A DNA stretch of 64,000 bases from an uncultured Paracoccus sp. (GCF_947496875.1 NZ_CANMEH010000002.1:186001-250000), one strand, 5' to 3'. Counted from the first letter of the stretch, positions 28,201 to 36,741 are shown. The notes: a model not told the origin generated them from the sequence alone. Numbers and translations: made by a program.

Positions 28201-28861
28201 CCCGGACCCACAGGTCCATGATCCCGCCGTCGTTCACCAGATCGTCGCTGACCGACTGGATGAAGCAGGCGTGGGGCTGCGGGTGCTCATAGGCGCTGTC
28301 GGATTTCACCAGCTTGCCGGTGCGATAATCCACGTAGAAATGCCCCTGGCTGGGGCCGTCGATGCCGTAAGCCCAATGCAGCCCGGTGTTGAACCACTGG
28401 GGGCTGTTCGGCGCGGCCATCTGGCGGGCCAGCATGAAGCGCATCTCGTCGTAATAGGCGCGGGCGTCGGATTCAGCCGTGAAGTATCCGCCCTTCCAGC
28501 CCCAGTAGGCCCAGGCCCCGGCCAGCCGGTCAAAGACCTGCCGGGCGCTCGTCTCCCCGACCATGCGCTCGGCTTCCGGCAGCGCCTCCAGCGCCGCGGC
28601 ATCGGGAACCGAGCGCCACAGGAACTCCGGCACGTCCTTTTCCCGCACCCGCTTCAACACCGCGGGGACACTGGCCTTGCGGAAGTACTTCTGGGCGATG
28701 ACGTCGGATGCGACCTGGCTCCACCCCTTGGGCACCTCGACCGCGTCGTTGCGGAACACCACCGTGCCGTCCGGATTCCGGATCTCGGACAGGGTGGTGA
28801 CGAACTCGATGCCGCCATAGGCGCCTGTCTCTGCGGTGGTGTATCGCCGTTCGATCTTCAT
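25217..28861 (-). CDS. nrdJ: Vitamin B12-dependent (class II) ribonucleotide reductase NrdJ
   Basis: NrdJ reduces ribonucleotides to deoxyribonucleotides using adenosylcobalamin to generate the thiyl radical, so it works with or without oxygen. The product is 1214 residues, the long proteobacterial type. The catalytic [20 protein letters not shown] (the Cys and Glu of the active site) lies near residue 480. The C-terminal tail has the redox Cys cluster [10 protein letters not shown]...[14 protein letters not shown] for re-reduction by thioredoxin. The ATG at 28861 gives the family N-terminus [21 protein letters not shown] candidate NrdR box lies about 140 bp upstream. No cobalamin riboswitch was recognised. 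Confidence 0.97.
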   Translation of the reverse strand: MKIERRYTTAETGAYGGIEFVTTLSEIRNPDGTVVFRNDAVEVPKGWSQVASDVIAQKYFRKASVPAVLKRVREKDVPEFLWRSVPDAAALEALPEAERMVGETSARQVFDRLAGAWAYWGWKGGYFTAESDARAYYDEMRFMLARQMAAPNSPQWFNTGLHWAYGIDGPSQGHFYVDYRTGKLVKSDSAYEHPQPHACFIQSVSDDLVNDGGIMDLWVREARLFKYGSGTGTNFSSLRGEGERLSGGGKSSGLMGFLKIGDRAAGAIKSGGTTRRAAKMVICDMDHPDIEAFINWKVIEEQKVASLVAGSKAHEQKLNWIFAAVKGWDGSIEDATDPARNPALKAAIRSAKKSMIPETYINRVLQYARQGFESIAFPTYDTDWDSEAYASVSGQNSNNSVRVTDDFLKAVRDDADWALIRRTDGKVAKTVKARELWDQIGHAAWACADPGIQFHDTVNAWHTCPADGPIRGSNPCSEYMFLDDTACNLASMNLLTFLRDGNFDAEGYVHATRLWTVTLEISVLMAQFPSREIAQRSYDFRTLGLGYANIGGLLMNLGLPYDSEAGRALCGALTALMTGVAYATSAEMAGELGAFPGYVRNADAMLRVIRNHRAAAHGTGAYDAVNVAPIELDVENCPDLRLAQMAQAAWDEALTLGEEHGFRNAQTTVIAPTGTIGLVMDCDTTGIEPDFALVKFKKLAGGGYFKIINQSVPAALAHLGYGPAQIEEIVAHAVGHGTLGNCPEINPTVLAGHGFGSVELAKVGAALKSAFDIRFVFNQWTLGEDFCTGTLGIPADQLADPTFDLLRHLGFTRAQIEAANDHVCGTMTLEGAPHLKPEHYAVFDCANACGKTGTRYLSVESHIRMMAAAQSFISGAISKTINMPNSATIEDALAAYELSWSLGIKANALYRDGSKLSQPLAAALIEDDDEAAETLERGNAHEKAAVLAERIVERIIVKEAVRSHREKLPGRRKGYTQKAVVGGHKVYLRTGEYDDGKLGEIFIDMHKEGAGFRAMMNNFAIAVSVGLQYGVPLEEFVDAFTFTRFEPAGMVQGNDSIKNATSILDYVFRELAVSYLDRTDLAHVKPAGASFDELGGGEAEGRSLSAGGEEKSTSLEMLRQISSTGYLRKRLPQELLVLQGGASAVAMQSGLAEGTAVLESAKFESVTTMSLDARAKARMQGYEGDPCGECGNYTLVRNGTCMKCNTCGGTSGCS

Positions 28862-29267
28862 GTCCGTCCCTCGATGTCTTCGCGGCACGGGCCGCGTTGG
28901 GTGGTGTCGTGCCGCTTCCGACCCGCAATGCCGTGGCACTGCCAGCAGGCGGATCCTCCGCCGCGTCACGCGCTTTCCTGTTCGATGGTGCCGAGCCCAC
29001 ACGAGACTAGATGTGGTGTGGGTCGCACCCTGTTCCCACAAACTGATGCGTGTTTCCACGCCAATCAAGCGGTTTATTTGTCGCCAATCCGCGAAGATCG
29101 GTTGACAGGCGGCCGTCGCTCAACTCGCCCTAAAGGCGACTCAAAACGTTAATCTGCGGGGGATGAGTGCGCTGTGGACGGAAAGCCCAGCAGCCAAGAC
29201 GACTTACACGCGTCGCCGCGCGTCCCGGGTTCCGATATCCACAGGGTTGTCCCATGCGGCAGATTGG
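28862..29267. other. Intergenic region upstream of nrdJ: regulatory site and an inverted repeat
   Basis: The 406-bp gap should contain the nrdJ promoter (minus strand) and the fau 3' flank. Besides the NrdR-like box at 29004-29019 there is an inverted repeat CTGTGGA (29172-29178) and TCCACAG (29238-29244) that could close a structure of about 70 nt. A single DnaA-box-like ATATCCACA lies in the second arm. No coding frame and no known RNA family were recognised, although 6S RNA genes sit near fau in many bacteria. Confidence 0.45.
29004..29019 (-). promoter_or_regulatory. Candidate NrdR box of nrdJ
   Basis: Read on the minus strand the site is ACACCACATCTAGTCT, which agrees with the NrdR consensus (ACACWATATNTWGTGT) at 12 of 15 defined positions. 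It lies inside a larger inverted repeat CCCACAC (28996-29002)/GTGTGGG (29016-29022). NrdR represses ribonucleotide reductase genes in response to nucleotide pools. A second, weak half-matching site (29038-29053) lies about 34 bp upstream, near the three-turn spacing of tandem NrdR boxes. Confidence 0.55.
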
Positions 29268-29807
29268 TCACGGCAAGGCGACCCGCACCTCTCGATCCGT
29301 GACCAGAGCGTCAAGTGACTGGTCTGTGGGCTCCTCGGGAATCGCCGGAAGCTCCTGCACCGCCCAGGCTACCCCGATTGCCACTGTTGGACGCTCTCCC
29401 CGCAGCTTTTCCAGCGTGCGGTCATAATAGCCACCGCCGTAACCGAGCCGGTGCAGCCGCGAGTCGAACCCCACCAGCGGTACGAGCAGCACCTGGGGCT
29501 GCACCTGGGCCGCCGAATCATCCGGATGACGGGTGCCGAGCGCGCCGGGCACCAGCGGCTCGCCGTTCCACGCCCGGAAGATCAGCGGCACGGCCCGTCC
29601 GGGCACGACGGGCAGGCACAAGGGCCCTTCGTGGGCCGCCATCGCCGGGCGGGGATCGGGCTCGCCGCGCATCGGCCAATAGCCGGCCAGCAGCTTGCCC
29701 TGGTGCGGCGCCAGCGCCCGGGCCAGGTTGCCGGTCAGTGCCGCCGCGTCGCCTCCCCTCTGTCGCGCGATCAGTGCCCTGGCGCGGAGCGTCGCCTTGT
29801 CGGTCAC
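29268..29807 (-). CDS. fau: 5-formyltetrahydrofolate cyclo-ligase
   Basis: The enzyme converts 5-formyl-THF to 5,10-methenyl-THF with ATP, salvaging a folate storage form. The 179-residue product shows the N-terminal KATLRARALIARQRG helix and YWPMRGEPDPRPAM. The phosphate and ATP-binding signature VPLVGFDSRLHRLGYGGGYYD lies near residue 125. The start is GTG at 29807, overlapping the mgtE stop (GTGA), so translation is probably coupled to mgtE. Confidence 0.93.
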   Translation of the reverse strand: MTDKATLRARALIARQRGGDAAALTGNLARALAPHQGKLLAGYWPMRGEPDPRPAMAAHEGPLCLPVVPGRAVPLIFRAWNGEPLVPGALGTRHPDDSAAQVQPQVLLVPLVGFDSRLHRLGYGGGYYDRTLEKLRGERPTVAIGVAWAVQELPAIPEEPTDQSLDALVTDREVRVALP

Positions 29808-31186
29808 AACAGGATCCAGGTCGCCAGCCCAAGAAAGGCGAAGAACCCGATCACGTCGGTCACCGTCGTGACGAAGGTTCCCGAGGCCAGCGCCGGATCT
29901 GCCCCGACCCGGTCCAAGGCCAGCGGGATCACGATTCCGGCCAGCGCCGCAACGGTCAGGTTCAGCAGCATCGCCGCGGCGATCACGGCTGCCAGTTGCA
30001 CCCCGCCGAACCACGCCCAGGCAATCACGGCAAGCGCCACGGCAAAGACCAGCCCGTTGAGCATGCCGACGACGACCTCACGCCGGATCACCCGCCGCAC
30101 ATTGGCGGGGGTCAGCCCCTTGGTGGCCAGACCCCGCACCGCAACGGTCAGTGTCTGCGTCCCCGCGTTGCCCCCCATCGACGCGACGATCGGCATCAGC
30201 ACCGCCAGCGCGACCAGCTGCGAGATCGAATCCTCGAACATCGAGATGACGGTCGCGGACAGCAGCGCCGTGCAGACATTCACCGCCAGCCACGGCACCC
30301 GCTGGCGCAGGGTTTCCAACACCGTGTCGGAGAGCGACGATTCCTCGCCCACCCCGGCCAGTCGAAGAATGTCCTCCTCGTGCTCCTCGTCCAGCACGTT
30401 CATGGCGTCGTCGATGGTGATCACGCCGACCAGACGCCCATGCGCATCCACAACCGGCGCCGAGATCAGATGATACTGGTTGAAGGTGTAGGCCACCTCT
30501 CCTTCGTCCTGCAGCACGTCGATGGTGCGGAAACTGTCCTCGGCCAGATCGCGCAGCCTGACTTCGCGCCGCGCCGACAGCAGGCGGCCCAGCGTGACAT
30601 AGCCGATCGGGTGGCGACGGGGATCGGTCAGGATCACGTGATAGAACTGGTCGGGCAGCCAGTCTTCGCCACGCAGGTAGTCGATCGTCTCGCCCACGGT
30701 CCAGTGCTCGGGGGCGACCACTACCTCGGACTGCATCAGGCGACCGGCCGAGTATTCGGGATAGGCCAGCGACTGTTCGACGGCGGCGCGGTCCGAATGG
30801 TCCAGCGCCGCGAGGATCGTCTCGCGCTCCGGCCCTTCCATGTCCTCGACCAGGTCGACGACATCGTCGCTGTCCATTTCGCGGACGGCGTCGGCCAGGA
30901 CATGGGTGGGCAGTTGCCCGATGACCTCGTCGCGGATCGACTCGTCGATCTCGGACAGGATCTCGCCGTCGATCTCGCCTGAATACAGACGCAGGAACTC
31001 CCCCCGCCGCCGCGAGGTCAGCTGTTCGATCAGGTCGGCAATGTCAGCCGGGTGCAAGGGTTCCAGGAGCGCATCCAGCCGGGCGGCGTCGCCTTCGTCG
31101 ATGGCCGCCTCGATCTCCTCGACCAGAGTGCGACCCGGAACCGGCTCGTCCTCTGCCTCGGGCTCGCGGGGACGCGGATCGGTCAT
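29804..31186 (-). CDS. mgtE: Magnesium transporter MgtE
   Basis: MgtE is a homodimeric Mg2+ channel gated by cytosolic Mg2+. The 460-residue product has the N-terminal helical MgtE_N domain (LLEPLHPADIADLIEQL). Tandem CBS domains follow (about 140-265, with LMQSEVVVAPEHWTVGETID and VVDAHGRLVGVITIDDAMN), then the five-helix pore domain with MPIVASMGGNAGTQTLTV. All segments are intact. The ATG at 31186 (MTDPRPREPE) is preceded by AGGTGT. It shares four bases with fau downstream. Confidence 0.95.
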   Translation of the reverse strand: MTDPRPREPEAEDEPVPGRTLVEEIEAAIDEGDAARLDALLEPLHPADIADLIEQLTSRRRGEFLRLYSGEIDGEILSEIDESIRDEVIGQLPTHVLADAVREMDSDDVVDLVEDMEGPERETILAALDHSDRAAVEQSLAYPEYSAGRLMQSEVVVAPEHWTVGETIDYLRGEDWLPDQFYHVILTDPRRHPIGYVTLGRLLSARREVRLRDLAEDSFRTIDVLQDEGEVAYTFNQYHLISAPVVDAHGRLVGVITIDDAMNVLDEEHEEDILRLAGVGEESSLSDTVLETLRQRVPWLAVNVCTALLSATVISMFEDSISQLVALAVLMPIVASMGGNAGTQTLTVAVRGLATKGLTPANVRRVIRREVVVGMLNGLVFAVALAVIAWAWFGGVQLAAVIAAAMLLNLTVAALAGIVIPLALDRVGADPALASGTFVTTVTDVIGFFAFLGLATWILL

Positions 31187-31340
31187 GCGACACCTCATGG
31201 TCTTGCGGAAAGCTGCGGCGTGCGATGCGGCGCCGCGACAATAGGCGGAGCGTCGATCGGGGGCAACGCGCCGAGTTCCACGGCGAGGCGGCAACTCGGC
31301 CGGCGCGGCCTGTTTCGGCGGTCCGCGGGCGCGCCGGTGA

Positions 31341-32174
31341 TCAGCCCGCGAGCAGCATCAGCGCCTGGTCGTGAAGCTCGGCGGTAGCCGCCGCGATGAC
31401 GCGCCCGCCGTGGTAGGCCGGACCACCCGTCCAGTCCGTCACGATACCGCCCGCCGCCTCGATCAACGCCACCGGAGCAGCGATGTCATAGCGCTGCAGC
31501 CCCGCCTCGATCACCAGATCGATTTGCCCGAGGGCTAGCAATGCATAGGCATAACAATCTATTCCATAGCGGGTCAGCTGCACCCGGTCCGCGACCCGGC
31601 GAAACGCCGCGCCTTCGTCCGGGGTACCGATCTCGGGAAAGGTCGTCATCAGCGTCGCGGCGGACAGCTCTCGGTTGCGACGAACCTCCAGCGACCGGGT
31701 GCCATGGGGTGACTGCAGGGTTGCGCGGCCGAACCCGCCCTCGAACCGTTCGCGCGTCCAGGGCTGGTCGATCAAGCCATAGATCGGCCGCCCGGATTCC
31801 TCCGTCACCCCGATCAGCACGCCCCAGCTGGGTGCGCCGCACAGGAACGCTCGGGTTCCGTCGATCGGATCAAGAACCCAGTCCAGCCCGCTGGTGCCGG
31901 GGGTGGACCCGAACTCTTCGCCCACGATCCCGTCCGTGGGACGCTGCCTTGCGAGGATTGCACGCATGGCCGTTTCGCCGGCCAGGTCCGCTTCGGTCAC
32001 CGGGTCGTACCCGCGATCGGCCTTGTTGTCGGAATTCAGTTCCGCATTGCGGAAATGCGGCAGGATCGCCGCGCGCGCCGCGTCGGCCAAGGCATGTGCA
32101 ACCCGGATGAGTTCGCTGGAGCCCGCCGCGCCAACGGCGCGAGAATCGTCGTCAGCGGAGGAGAAGCGGGTCAT
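31341..32174 (-). CDS. hisN: Histidinol-phosphatase, inositol monophosphatase family (HisN)
   Basis: This 277-residue IMPase-fold phosphatase is the HisN type used by alphaproteobacteria for dephosphorylating L-histidinol phosphate. It complements the phosphatase-less HisB at the left edge. Metal-binding motifs are GIVGEEFGS near residue 85 (Glu), DWVLDPIDGTRAF near 102 and YDIAAPVALIEAAGG near 233 (Asp). An unrelated substrate such as inositol phosphate remains possible, since the family is hard to separate by sequence. Start ATG at 32174 (MTRFSSADDD); an earlier ATG at 32195 is also in frame. Confidence 0.85.
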   Translation of the reverse strand: MTRFSSADDDSRAVGAAGSSELIRVAHALADAARAAILPHFRNAELNSDNKADRGYDPVTEADLAGETAMRAILARQRPTDGIVGEEFGSTPGTSGLDWVLDPIDGTRAFLCGAPSWGVLIGVTEESGRPIYGLIDQPWTRERFEGGFGRATLQSPHGTRSLEVRRNRELSAATLMTTFPEIGTPDEGAAFRRVADRVQLTRYGIDCYAYALLALGQIDLVIEAGLQRYDIAAPVALIEAAGGIVTDWTGGPAYHGGRVIAAATAELHDQALMLLAG

Positions 32175-32297
32175 GGCGCCTTTCTGGTCTACCATGTCCC
32201 GGTGTCAAGTCGCACGAGGCGCGACCGGACAGCTTGGTTCGGACAGAGGAATGTCCTTGTGCGGGCAGAATAATGTCCCGCTTCGCCCGAGGCCCGT

Positions 32298-32654
32298 TCA
32301 GGCCGCGTGGGACAGCACGCGCGCCAGTTCAAAAATCTGGCGACGCTGCGCTTCGGGCATGGCGTAATAGGACCGGATGAGCTGCAACGCTTCCTTGTCG
32401 TTCAGCATGTCACCGGCGGGCGCATTGGTGCCCTCTTCTGAAAGTCCTTCGAAGAAATAGGCCGCTGGCACATCAAGCGCTTCGGCGATTTCCCACAGGC
32501 GGGACGCGGAGACGCGGTTCGCGCCAGTCTCGTACTTCTGGATCTGCTGGAACTTGATCCCGACCCGCTCAGCCAACTGCTGCTGGGTCATCCCGATCAG
32601 CCACCGCCTTTGTCGGATGCGCCGGCCGACATGAAGATCAACGCTATGTGCCAT
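32298..32654 (-). CDS. XRE family helix-turn-helix regulator
   Basis: The 118-residue DNA-binding protein has one HTH_3 (Cro/C1) domain at about residues 13-67: VGRRIRQRRWLIGMTQQQLA, GIKFQQIQKYETGANRVSAS, then RLWEIAEALDVPAAYFF. A C-terminal helical region (ALQLIRSYYAMPEAQRRQIF) probably mediates dimerisation. The pattern resembles rhodobacterial SinR-like regulators. The ATG at 32654 (MAHSVDLHVG) is preceded by AAGG. It is divergent from the quinone oxidoreductase gene across a 130-bp AT-richer promoter region, which it may control. Confidence 0.9.
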   Translation of the reverse strand: MAHSVDLHVGRRIRQRRWLIGMTQQQLAERVGIKFQQIQKYETGANRVSASRLWEIAEALDVPAAYFFEGLSEEGTNAPAGDMLNDKEALQLIRSYYAMPEAQRRQIFELARVLSHAA

Positions 32655-32783
32655 GTAATACCTTTTGGACAGAGACAACTGGAAAACACGCATGTTATTT
32701 GGCACAGCAGTTCGCGTTTGTCGGTAGTAAAGGCGATCCAGGTGACCAAAAGTACAACTCCCGGCGTGTCTGATCGCCAGAAC

Positions 32784-33803
32784 ATGCCCGTCAGGACCAT
32801 CGTTCGAAGCTCACCTGACGCATCGAGAGATTCGTTTCGCGCGGTGACCGTCGCGGAGAAGGGCTGCCCACCGCGTCTGACCAGCCGCCCCGTCCCGGCC
32901 CCGGGTCCCGGGCAGGTCACGGTCGCCATCCGCGCCGCGGCCCTGAACTTTGCCGATCTGCTAATGGTCGACGGTCGCTATCAGGACACCCCCGCCTTCC
33001 CCTTTGTCCCCGGCCTGGAGGGCGCGGGCGAGATCGTGGCGGTGGGACCCGAGGTCGATCCGCCGCACGGGCTGCGGATCGACCAGCGGGTCGCGGTGGC
33101 CGCACAGGGGACCCTCGCCGAGCGCGGCAATTTCGACGCGGCGGCGTGCATCCCCATTCCCGACGCGATGGGCTGGGCCGAGGCCGCGGGGTTCGTCGTG
33201 GCCTACGGGACCAGCCACCTTGCCCTGACCGGGCGGGCTGGCTTGCAGCCGGGCGAAACGCTGGTGGTTCTCGGCGCCGGCGGGGGCGTGGGGCTGACCG
33301 CGGTCGAGATCGGCGCTGCGCTGGGGGCGCGCGTCGTCGCCGTGGCCCGGGGCGCCGACAAGCTGCAGGCAGCCCGACAGGCCGGTGCCACGGATCTGAT
33401 CGACAGCGGCGAGACCGCGGATCTGCGTGCCACCTTGCGCAGCCTGGACGGGTGCGACGTGGTCTATGACGCGGTGGGGGACGCCCCGGGTCTTGCCGCC
33501 TTCGGGGCGCTGCGGCCCGGCGGACGATTTCTGGTGATCGGCTTTGCCGGAGGCAAGCCGCCGGCGCTGCCCCTGAACCATGCGCTGGTCAAGAACATCA
33601 CCATCCACGGGTTCTACTGGGGCGGCTACCGCACGCTCGACCCTGCCGCAATGCGCGCCAGTCTGGATGCGCTGATTGCCCTGTACGCGCGGGGTCGGCT
33701 GCGGCCCCCGGTGGGCACGGTGCTGCCGCTGGAACGGGCAGAGGACGCGTACGCCCTGCTGCGCGATCGCAGGTCGATCGGCAAGGTGATCCTGACGCCC
33801 TGA
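32784..33803 (+). CDS. NADPH:quinone oxidoreductase family protein (zinc-free MDR)
   Basis: This is a medium-chain dehydrogenase/reductase of about 320-339 residues. The family core is FADLLMVDGRYQ near residue 54, FVPGLEGAGEIVAVGPEV near 70 and LVVLGAGGGVGLTAVEIG near 152 for NADP binding. HGFYWGGYRTLDP near 275 and the tail IGKVILTP are typical. Structural zinc cysteines are absent, as in QOR-type members. The N-terminus is uncertain: ATG at 32784 gives about 17 extra residues, and a GTG near 32844 would give VTVAEKGCPP as the start. The substrate is unknown. Confidence 0.82.
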   Translation: MPVRTIVRSSPDASRDSFRAVTVAEKGCPPRLTSRPVPAPGPGQVTVAIRAAALNFADLLMVDGRYQDTPAFPFVPGLEGAGEIVAVGPEVDPPHGLRIDQRVAVAAQGTLAERGNFDAAACIPIPDAMGWAEAAGFVVAYGTSHLALTGRAGLQPGETLVVLGAGGGVGLTAVEIGAALGARVVAVARGADKLQAARQAGATDLIDSGETADLRATLRSLDGCDVVYDAVGDAPGLAAFGALRPGGRFLVIGFAGGKPPALPLNHALVKNITIHGFYWGGYRTLDPAAMRASLDALIALYARGRLRPPVGTVLPLERAEDAYALLRDRRSIGKVILTP

Positions 33804-33898
33804 TTTTCACGCCATGATGCTTGAAACGCAGGGGATCGCTGACGATATTCGATGCAACTGCGACGAGGTCGCACACGGCCAACCAGAGGGAGTTTTCG

Positions 33899-34642
33899 AT
33901 GGTCGAGTACAACGCAATCCCCCGCACCGGCACCGCCACGCGCGGCGCCGTCTACGACGAGGGTCTGCGCAGCTACATGAACAAGGTCTATTCGCTGATG
34001 GGCATCGGGATGCTCGTCACCGCGGGGACGGCGTTCGGGCTGCACCAACTGGCCGTCGGCGCGGATGGACAGGCGACCGAGCTGGGTCGTGCAATCTACT
34101 ATTCGCCCCTGAAATGGGTGCTGATGTTCCTGCCGCTGGTGATGGTGTTCGCGTTCGGCGCGGCCATCAACCGGCTGTCCACGCAGGGCGCGACGCTGCT
34201 GTTCTATGCTTTCGCGGCCGCCATGGGCGCGTCGCTCAGCTGGATCTTCATGGCCTACACGAACATCTCGATCGTGCAGACCTTCGTCGCCACGGCCGCG
34301 GGTTTCGCCGGGCTGTCGCTCTATGGCTACACGACCAAGCGCGACCTGTCGGCGATGGGTCGGTTCCTGATCATGGGCGTGATCGGCCTGATCATCGCGT
34401 CGATCATCAACATCTTCATGCAGTCGGGCGGCCTGCAGTTCGCCATCTCGACGCTGGGCGTTCTGATCTTTGCCGGCCTGACCGCCTATGACACCCAGAA
34501 CATCAAGAACACCTACCTGCAGCTGGCCGAGTCGGATCGCGAGTTCCTGGGCAAGTCGGCGATCATGGGCGCGCTGACACTGTATCTCGACTTCCTGAAC
34601 CTGTTCATGTTCCTGCTGCAGTTCATGGGCAACCGCGAGTGA
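33899..34642 (+). CDS. Bax inhibitor-1/YccA family membrane protein
   Basis: The 247-residue protein has seven hydrophobic segments of the UPF0005/TMBIM family, which includes pH-sensitive Ca2+ leak proteins. The N-terminus MVEYNAIPRTGTATRGAVYD and the C-terminal region FAGLTAYDTQNIKNTY, with the conserved Asp, are typical. LYLDFLNLFMFLLQFMGNRE ends the protein. The ATG at 33899 is preceded by GAGGGAG. A strong terminator follows. Confidence 0.92.
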   Translation: MVEYNAIPRTGTATRGAVYDEGLRSYMNKVYSLMGIGMLVTAGTAFGLHQLAVGADGQATELGRAIYYSPLKWVLMFLPLVMVFAFGAAINRLSTQGATLLFYAFAAAMGASLSWIFMAYTNISIVQTFVATAAGFAGLSLYGYTTKRDLSAMGRFLIMGVIGLIIASIINIFMQSGGLQFAISTLGVLIFAGLTAYDTQNIKNTYLQLAESDREFLGKSAIMGALTLYLDFLNLFMFLLQFMGNRE

Positions 34643-34670
34643 TGTGCGGCTGACCACCCCGAAGTTTCGA

Positions 34671-34700
34671 AAGGCCGGCCTTGCGCCGGCCTTTTCGTTT
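34671..34700 (+). terminator. Intrinsic terminator after the Bax inhibitor-1 gene
   Basis: AAGGCCGGC (34671-34679) pairs with GCCGGCCTT (34685-34693), five-base loop, followed by TTCGTTT. It lies 28 bp after the stop and insulates the gene from the minus-strand tRNA-Arg. Confidence 0.85.
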
Positions 34701-34779
34701 GGCGCGCCCCGTCGATGGCCCGGTCTCTCGCAGGTTCGAGGCAAGCGCCCGCGGCCACGACGTCGGTGCGTGGCAGACG

Positions 34780-34856
34780 TGGCGACCCCGGGAGGAATCG
34801 AACCCCCAACCTTGGACTTAGAAGGTCCCTGCTCTATCCAGTTGAGCTACGGGGCC
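34780..34856 (-). tRNA. tRNA-Arg (anticodon TCT), CCA encoded
   Basis: Read on the minus strand, GGCCCCG (34856-34850) pairs with CGGGGTC at the 3' end, followed by discriminator G and encoded CCA (34782-34780). The D arm AGCTCAACTGGATAGAGC, an anticodon loop CTTCTAA with anticodon TCT, and a T arm GGGGGTTCGATTCCTCC are all visible. The length is 77 nt including CCA. Confidence 0.95.
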
Positions 34857-34911
34857 GCACGCTATGTGATTGCGACAAAGCGCACCTGCGCGCAAGTCGG
34901 CCGCGCCCGAC

Positions 34912-35406
34912 CTACAGCGACAACGTCATGAACAGGCTGTTCGGATCCGGGCCATAGCCGCCGAAGGGCGGGCACGGGACGAAACCTGCGCGCCGGTACA
35001 GCGCGCGCGCCGCGGCAAAGCTCGGCTGCACCCCGGTTTCCAGCGATACGCGCGTCATCCCGGCGGCGCGCGCATGATCGAGCAGGCTGTCGAGAAGTTT
35101 CGCCGACAAGCCCCGTCCGCGGACCTCGGCAAGGACGTGCATCGACTTGATCTCGCCCTCTGCCGGGCTCAGCTGCTTGACTGCGCCCATGGCAACCGGG
35201 GTCCCGCCCTCCCGCATCACGAAGAACGTGATACCGCCTTCTGCCAAGGCGTGTCTCGGCAGCATGTGGACGGATTCGGGCGGGGTATCCTCGTGCATGG
35301 CAAGGACGTGACGATCGAACAGCATGTCGAGATCGGGAGACCAGGGATCTTCGGGTGTCACGCTAAGCGCGGCCACCGATACCGCGCCGCGGTCGTCATG
35401 CCGCAT
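34912..35406 (-). CDS. GNAT family N-acetyltransferase
   Basis: This is a 164-residue GNAT acyltransferase. The acetyl-CoA-binding motif A is MHVLAEVRGRGLSAKLLDSL near residue 88 (R-G-R-G-L type), and motif B is YRRAGFVPCPPFGGY near the C-terminus, typical of PhnO/YjdJ-like small-molecule acetyltransferases. The substrate is unknown. The start may be ATG at 35406, or 35445, which would overlap the upstream NDUFS4-like gene by 13 bp; GAGGAA lies between the two. It is transcribed with that gene. Confidence 0.88.
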   Translation of the reverse strand: MRHDDRGAVSVAALSVTPEDPWSPDLDMLFDRHVLAMHEDTPPESVHMLPRHALAEGGITFFVMREGGTPVAMGAVKQLSPAEGEIKSMHVLAEVRGRGLSAKLLDSLLDHARAAGMTRVSLETGVQPSFAAARALYRRAGFVPCPPFGGYGPDPNSLFMTLSL

Positions 35407-35432
35407 CGGCTCTGACGCGTTCCTCGCCGCGT

Positions 35433-35744
35433 TCAGTGGGTCCACGGCACCCGGCGATCGGTCGCGAAGTTCTCGCCATAGCCGCGGGGACGAACGTTGG
35501 TCTTGCGAGGCTTCGGTTCCTGCACCACGTAGACCAGACCACGGCTCCGGGCGTAATCCTCGGCCTCTTCGCGGGTGTCGAAATGCAGTTGCACCTGGCT
35601 CTGGGTGTCCTCGCTGCTGGTCCAGCCCATCAGCGGATCGATGCGGCGCGGATCGTCAGGGGCGAAATCCAGGACCCAGCCCCGCGTCCGTGCGGTCCCG
35701 GACTGCATCACGTTTCGGGCAGGTTGATAGATCCGGACACGCAT
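35433..35744 (-). CDS. NDUFS4-like NADH:ubiquinone oxidoreductase accessory subunit
   Basis: The 103-residue protein matches the ETC_C1_NDUFA/NDUFS4 family, the 18-kDa accessory subunit of respiratory complex I found in alphaproteobacteria and mitochondria. Motifs are [44 protein letters not shown] and [16 protein letters not shown]. The C-terminal [19 protein letters not shown] is highly typical. It is encoded away from the nuo operon, as usual. Start ATG at 35744 (MRVRIYQP). Confidence 0.93.
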   Translation of the reverse strand: MRVRIYQPARNVMQSGTARTRGWVLDFAPDDPRRIDPLMGWTSSEDTQSQVQLHFDTREEAEDYARSRGLVYVVQEPKPRKTNVRPRGYGENFATDRRVPWTH

Positions 35745-35887
35745 GGCGACCCTCTCTGGCAAGACGCGGCGCACCCCTTGTGCCGCAGGCCGGCGGAACG
35801 ATCAAGCTGGGGCATCAATTGCGAATTCGCCGGAACGTCGCTGGTCGCGCGGCGTTGAACCGCCATCACGATCGAGGAGGATCCCTG

Positions 35888-36619
35888 ATGACCCGCTCCA
35901 CTACCGAGACCCGCATCCTGTCCCGCCCGGGCCTGTTCGGGGCGCTGATGCTGGGTGCGTCTCTTATCGTCATGCCGATGACCGCGTTTTCACAGACTGC
36001 CACGGCGCCGGCCGACGCCGGAACGGCACCGGCCGAAGCGCCCGCTGCCGATGCCAGTGCCGGGTCTGCCGCCGGAACCGACGCCGCCGCGTCAGGGACC
36101 GCGTCGGATACCGCCGCCGCAGGGGGTGAGACCACGACCACCTCCGCGACGCAGTCAGGATCCGGGAACGCCCAAGCGGCCGCCCTGCTCAAGGGTGCCG
36201 ATGGGACCGAACATGGCAGCGTGACCGCATCGGATACGGCCTCCGGGGCGCTGCATGTCATCCTGCACCTCAGCTCTCTGCCGGATGGCCCGCACGCCGT
36301 CCACATCCACGAGACCGGCAAGTGCGAGGGCCCGACCTTCGAAAGTGCCGGTGGCCATCTGGCCGGTGACAAGGACCACGGCGCCTTTTCGCCAAACGGA
36401 ATGCATCCCGGGGACCTGCCGAACGTCGATGCGGCAGACGGGGGGGCCGTCAACCAGGAGTTCTTCCTGCAGGACGTCACGCTGAGCGATGTGATGAATG
36501 ACGATGGCGGCGCCTTCATCGTGCATGCCGGAACCGACGACTATACCTCGCAACCTGCCGGCAATGCGGGCGACCGGATCGCCTGTGGCGTGTTCGAGGC
36601 GACGACCGCGTCGAACTGA
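35888..36619 (+). CDS. sodC: Periplasmic Cu/Zn superoxide dismutase (SodC)
   Basis: SodC dismutates superoxide in the periplasm. The 243-residue product has a signal peptide (to about residue 36, ending AFSQT). An Ala/Thr/Gly-rich low-complexity linker of about 60 residues comes next, then the SOD domain. Copper and zinc ligands are present: HAVHIHETGKC, AGGHLAGDKDHGAFSPNGMH and FIVHAGTDD. The active-site Arg and disulfide Cys lie in GDRIACGVFE. AGGAGG is close before the ATG at 35888. The linker is longer than usual. A strong hairpin follows the stop. Confidence 0.93.
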   Translation: MTRSTTETRILSRPGLFGALMLGASLIVMPMTAFSQTATAPADAGTAPAEAPAADASAGSAAGTDAAASGTASDTAAAGGETTTTSATQSGSGNAQAAALLKGADGTEHGSVTASDTASGALHVILHLSSLPDGPHAVHIHETGKCEGPTFESAGGHLAGDKDHGAFSPNGMHPGDLPNVDAADGGAVNQEFFLQDVTLSDVMNDDGGAFIVHAGTDDYTSQPAGNAGDRIACGVFEATTASN

Positions 36620-36643
36620 TCCGGTCTGATGCAAGACGCGCTG

Positions 36644-36671
36644 CGCCGGCCCCCAGGGGGCCGGCGTTTGC
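36644..36671 (+). terminator. Hairpin terminator after sodC
   Basis: CGCCGGCCCCC and GGGGGCCGGCG (36644-36666) form an 11-bp GC-rich stem with a one-base centre (the real loop will open a few pairs), followed by TTTGCAT. It lies 24 bp after the sodC stop and before uvrB. Confidence 0.7.
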
Positions 36672-36741
36672 ATATGAACGGCGGCGAGGCTTGCAACGGC
36701 GGTCCCCAGGTCCGATCTATCCCTGACCCAGACCAGAGACA

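Noticed and set aside
28862..29160. Cobalamin riboswitch upstream of the B12-dependent nrdJ
   Set aside because: No B12-box core (GCCACTG...GGGAAGGC-like) was found on the minus strand.
29236..29244. DnaA-box-like ATATCCACA as a sign of an origin
   Set aside because: It is a single imperfect copy with no cluster, no AT-rich unwinding region and no origin-type neighbours.
36660..36741. LexA operator upstream of uvrB
   Set aside because: No GAAC-N7-GAAC or GTTC-N7-GTTC pattern is present in the region.
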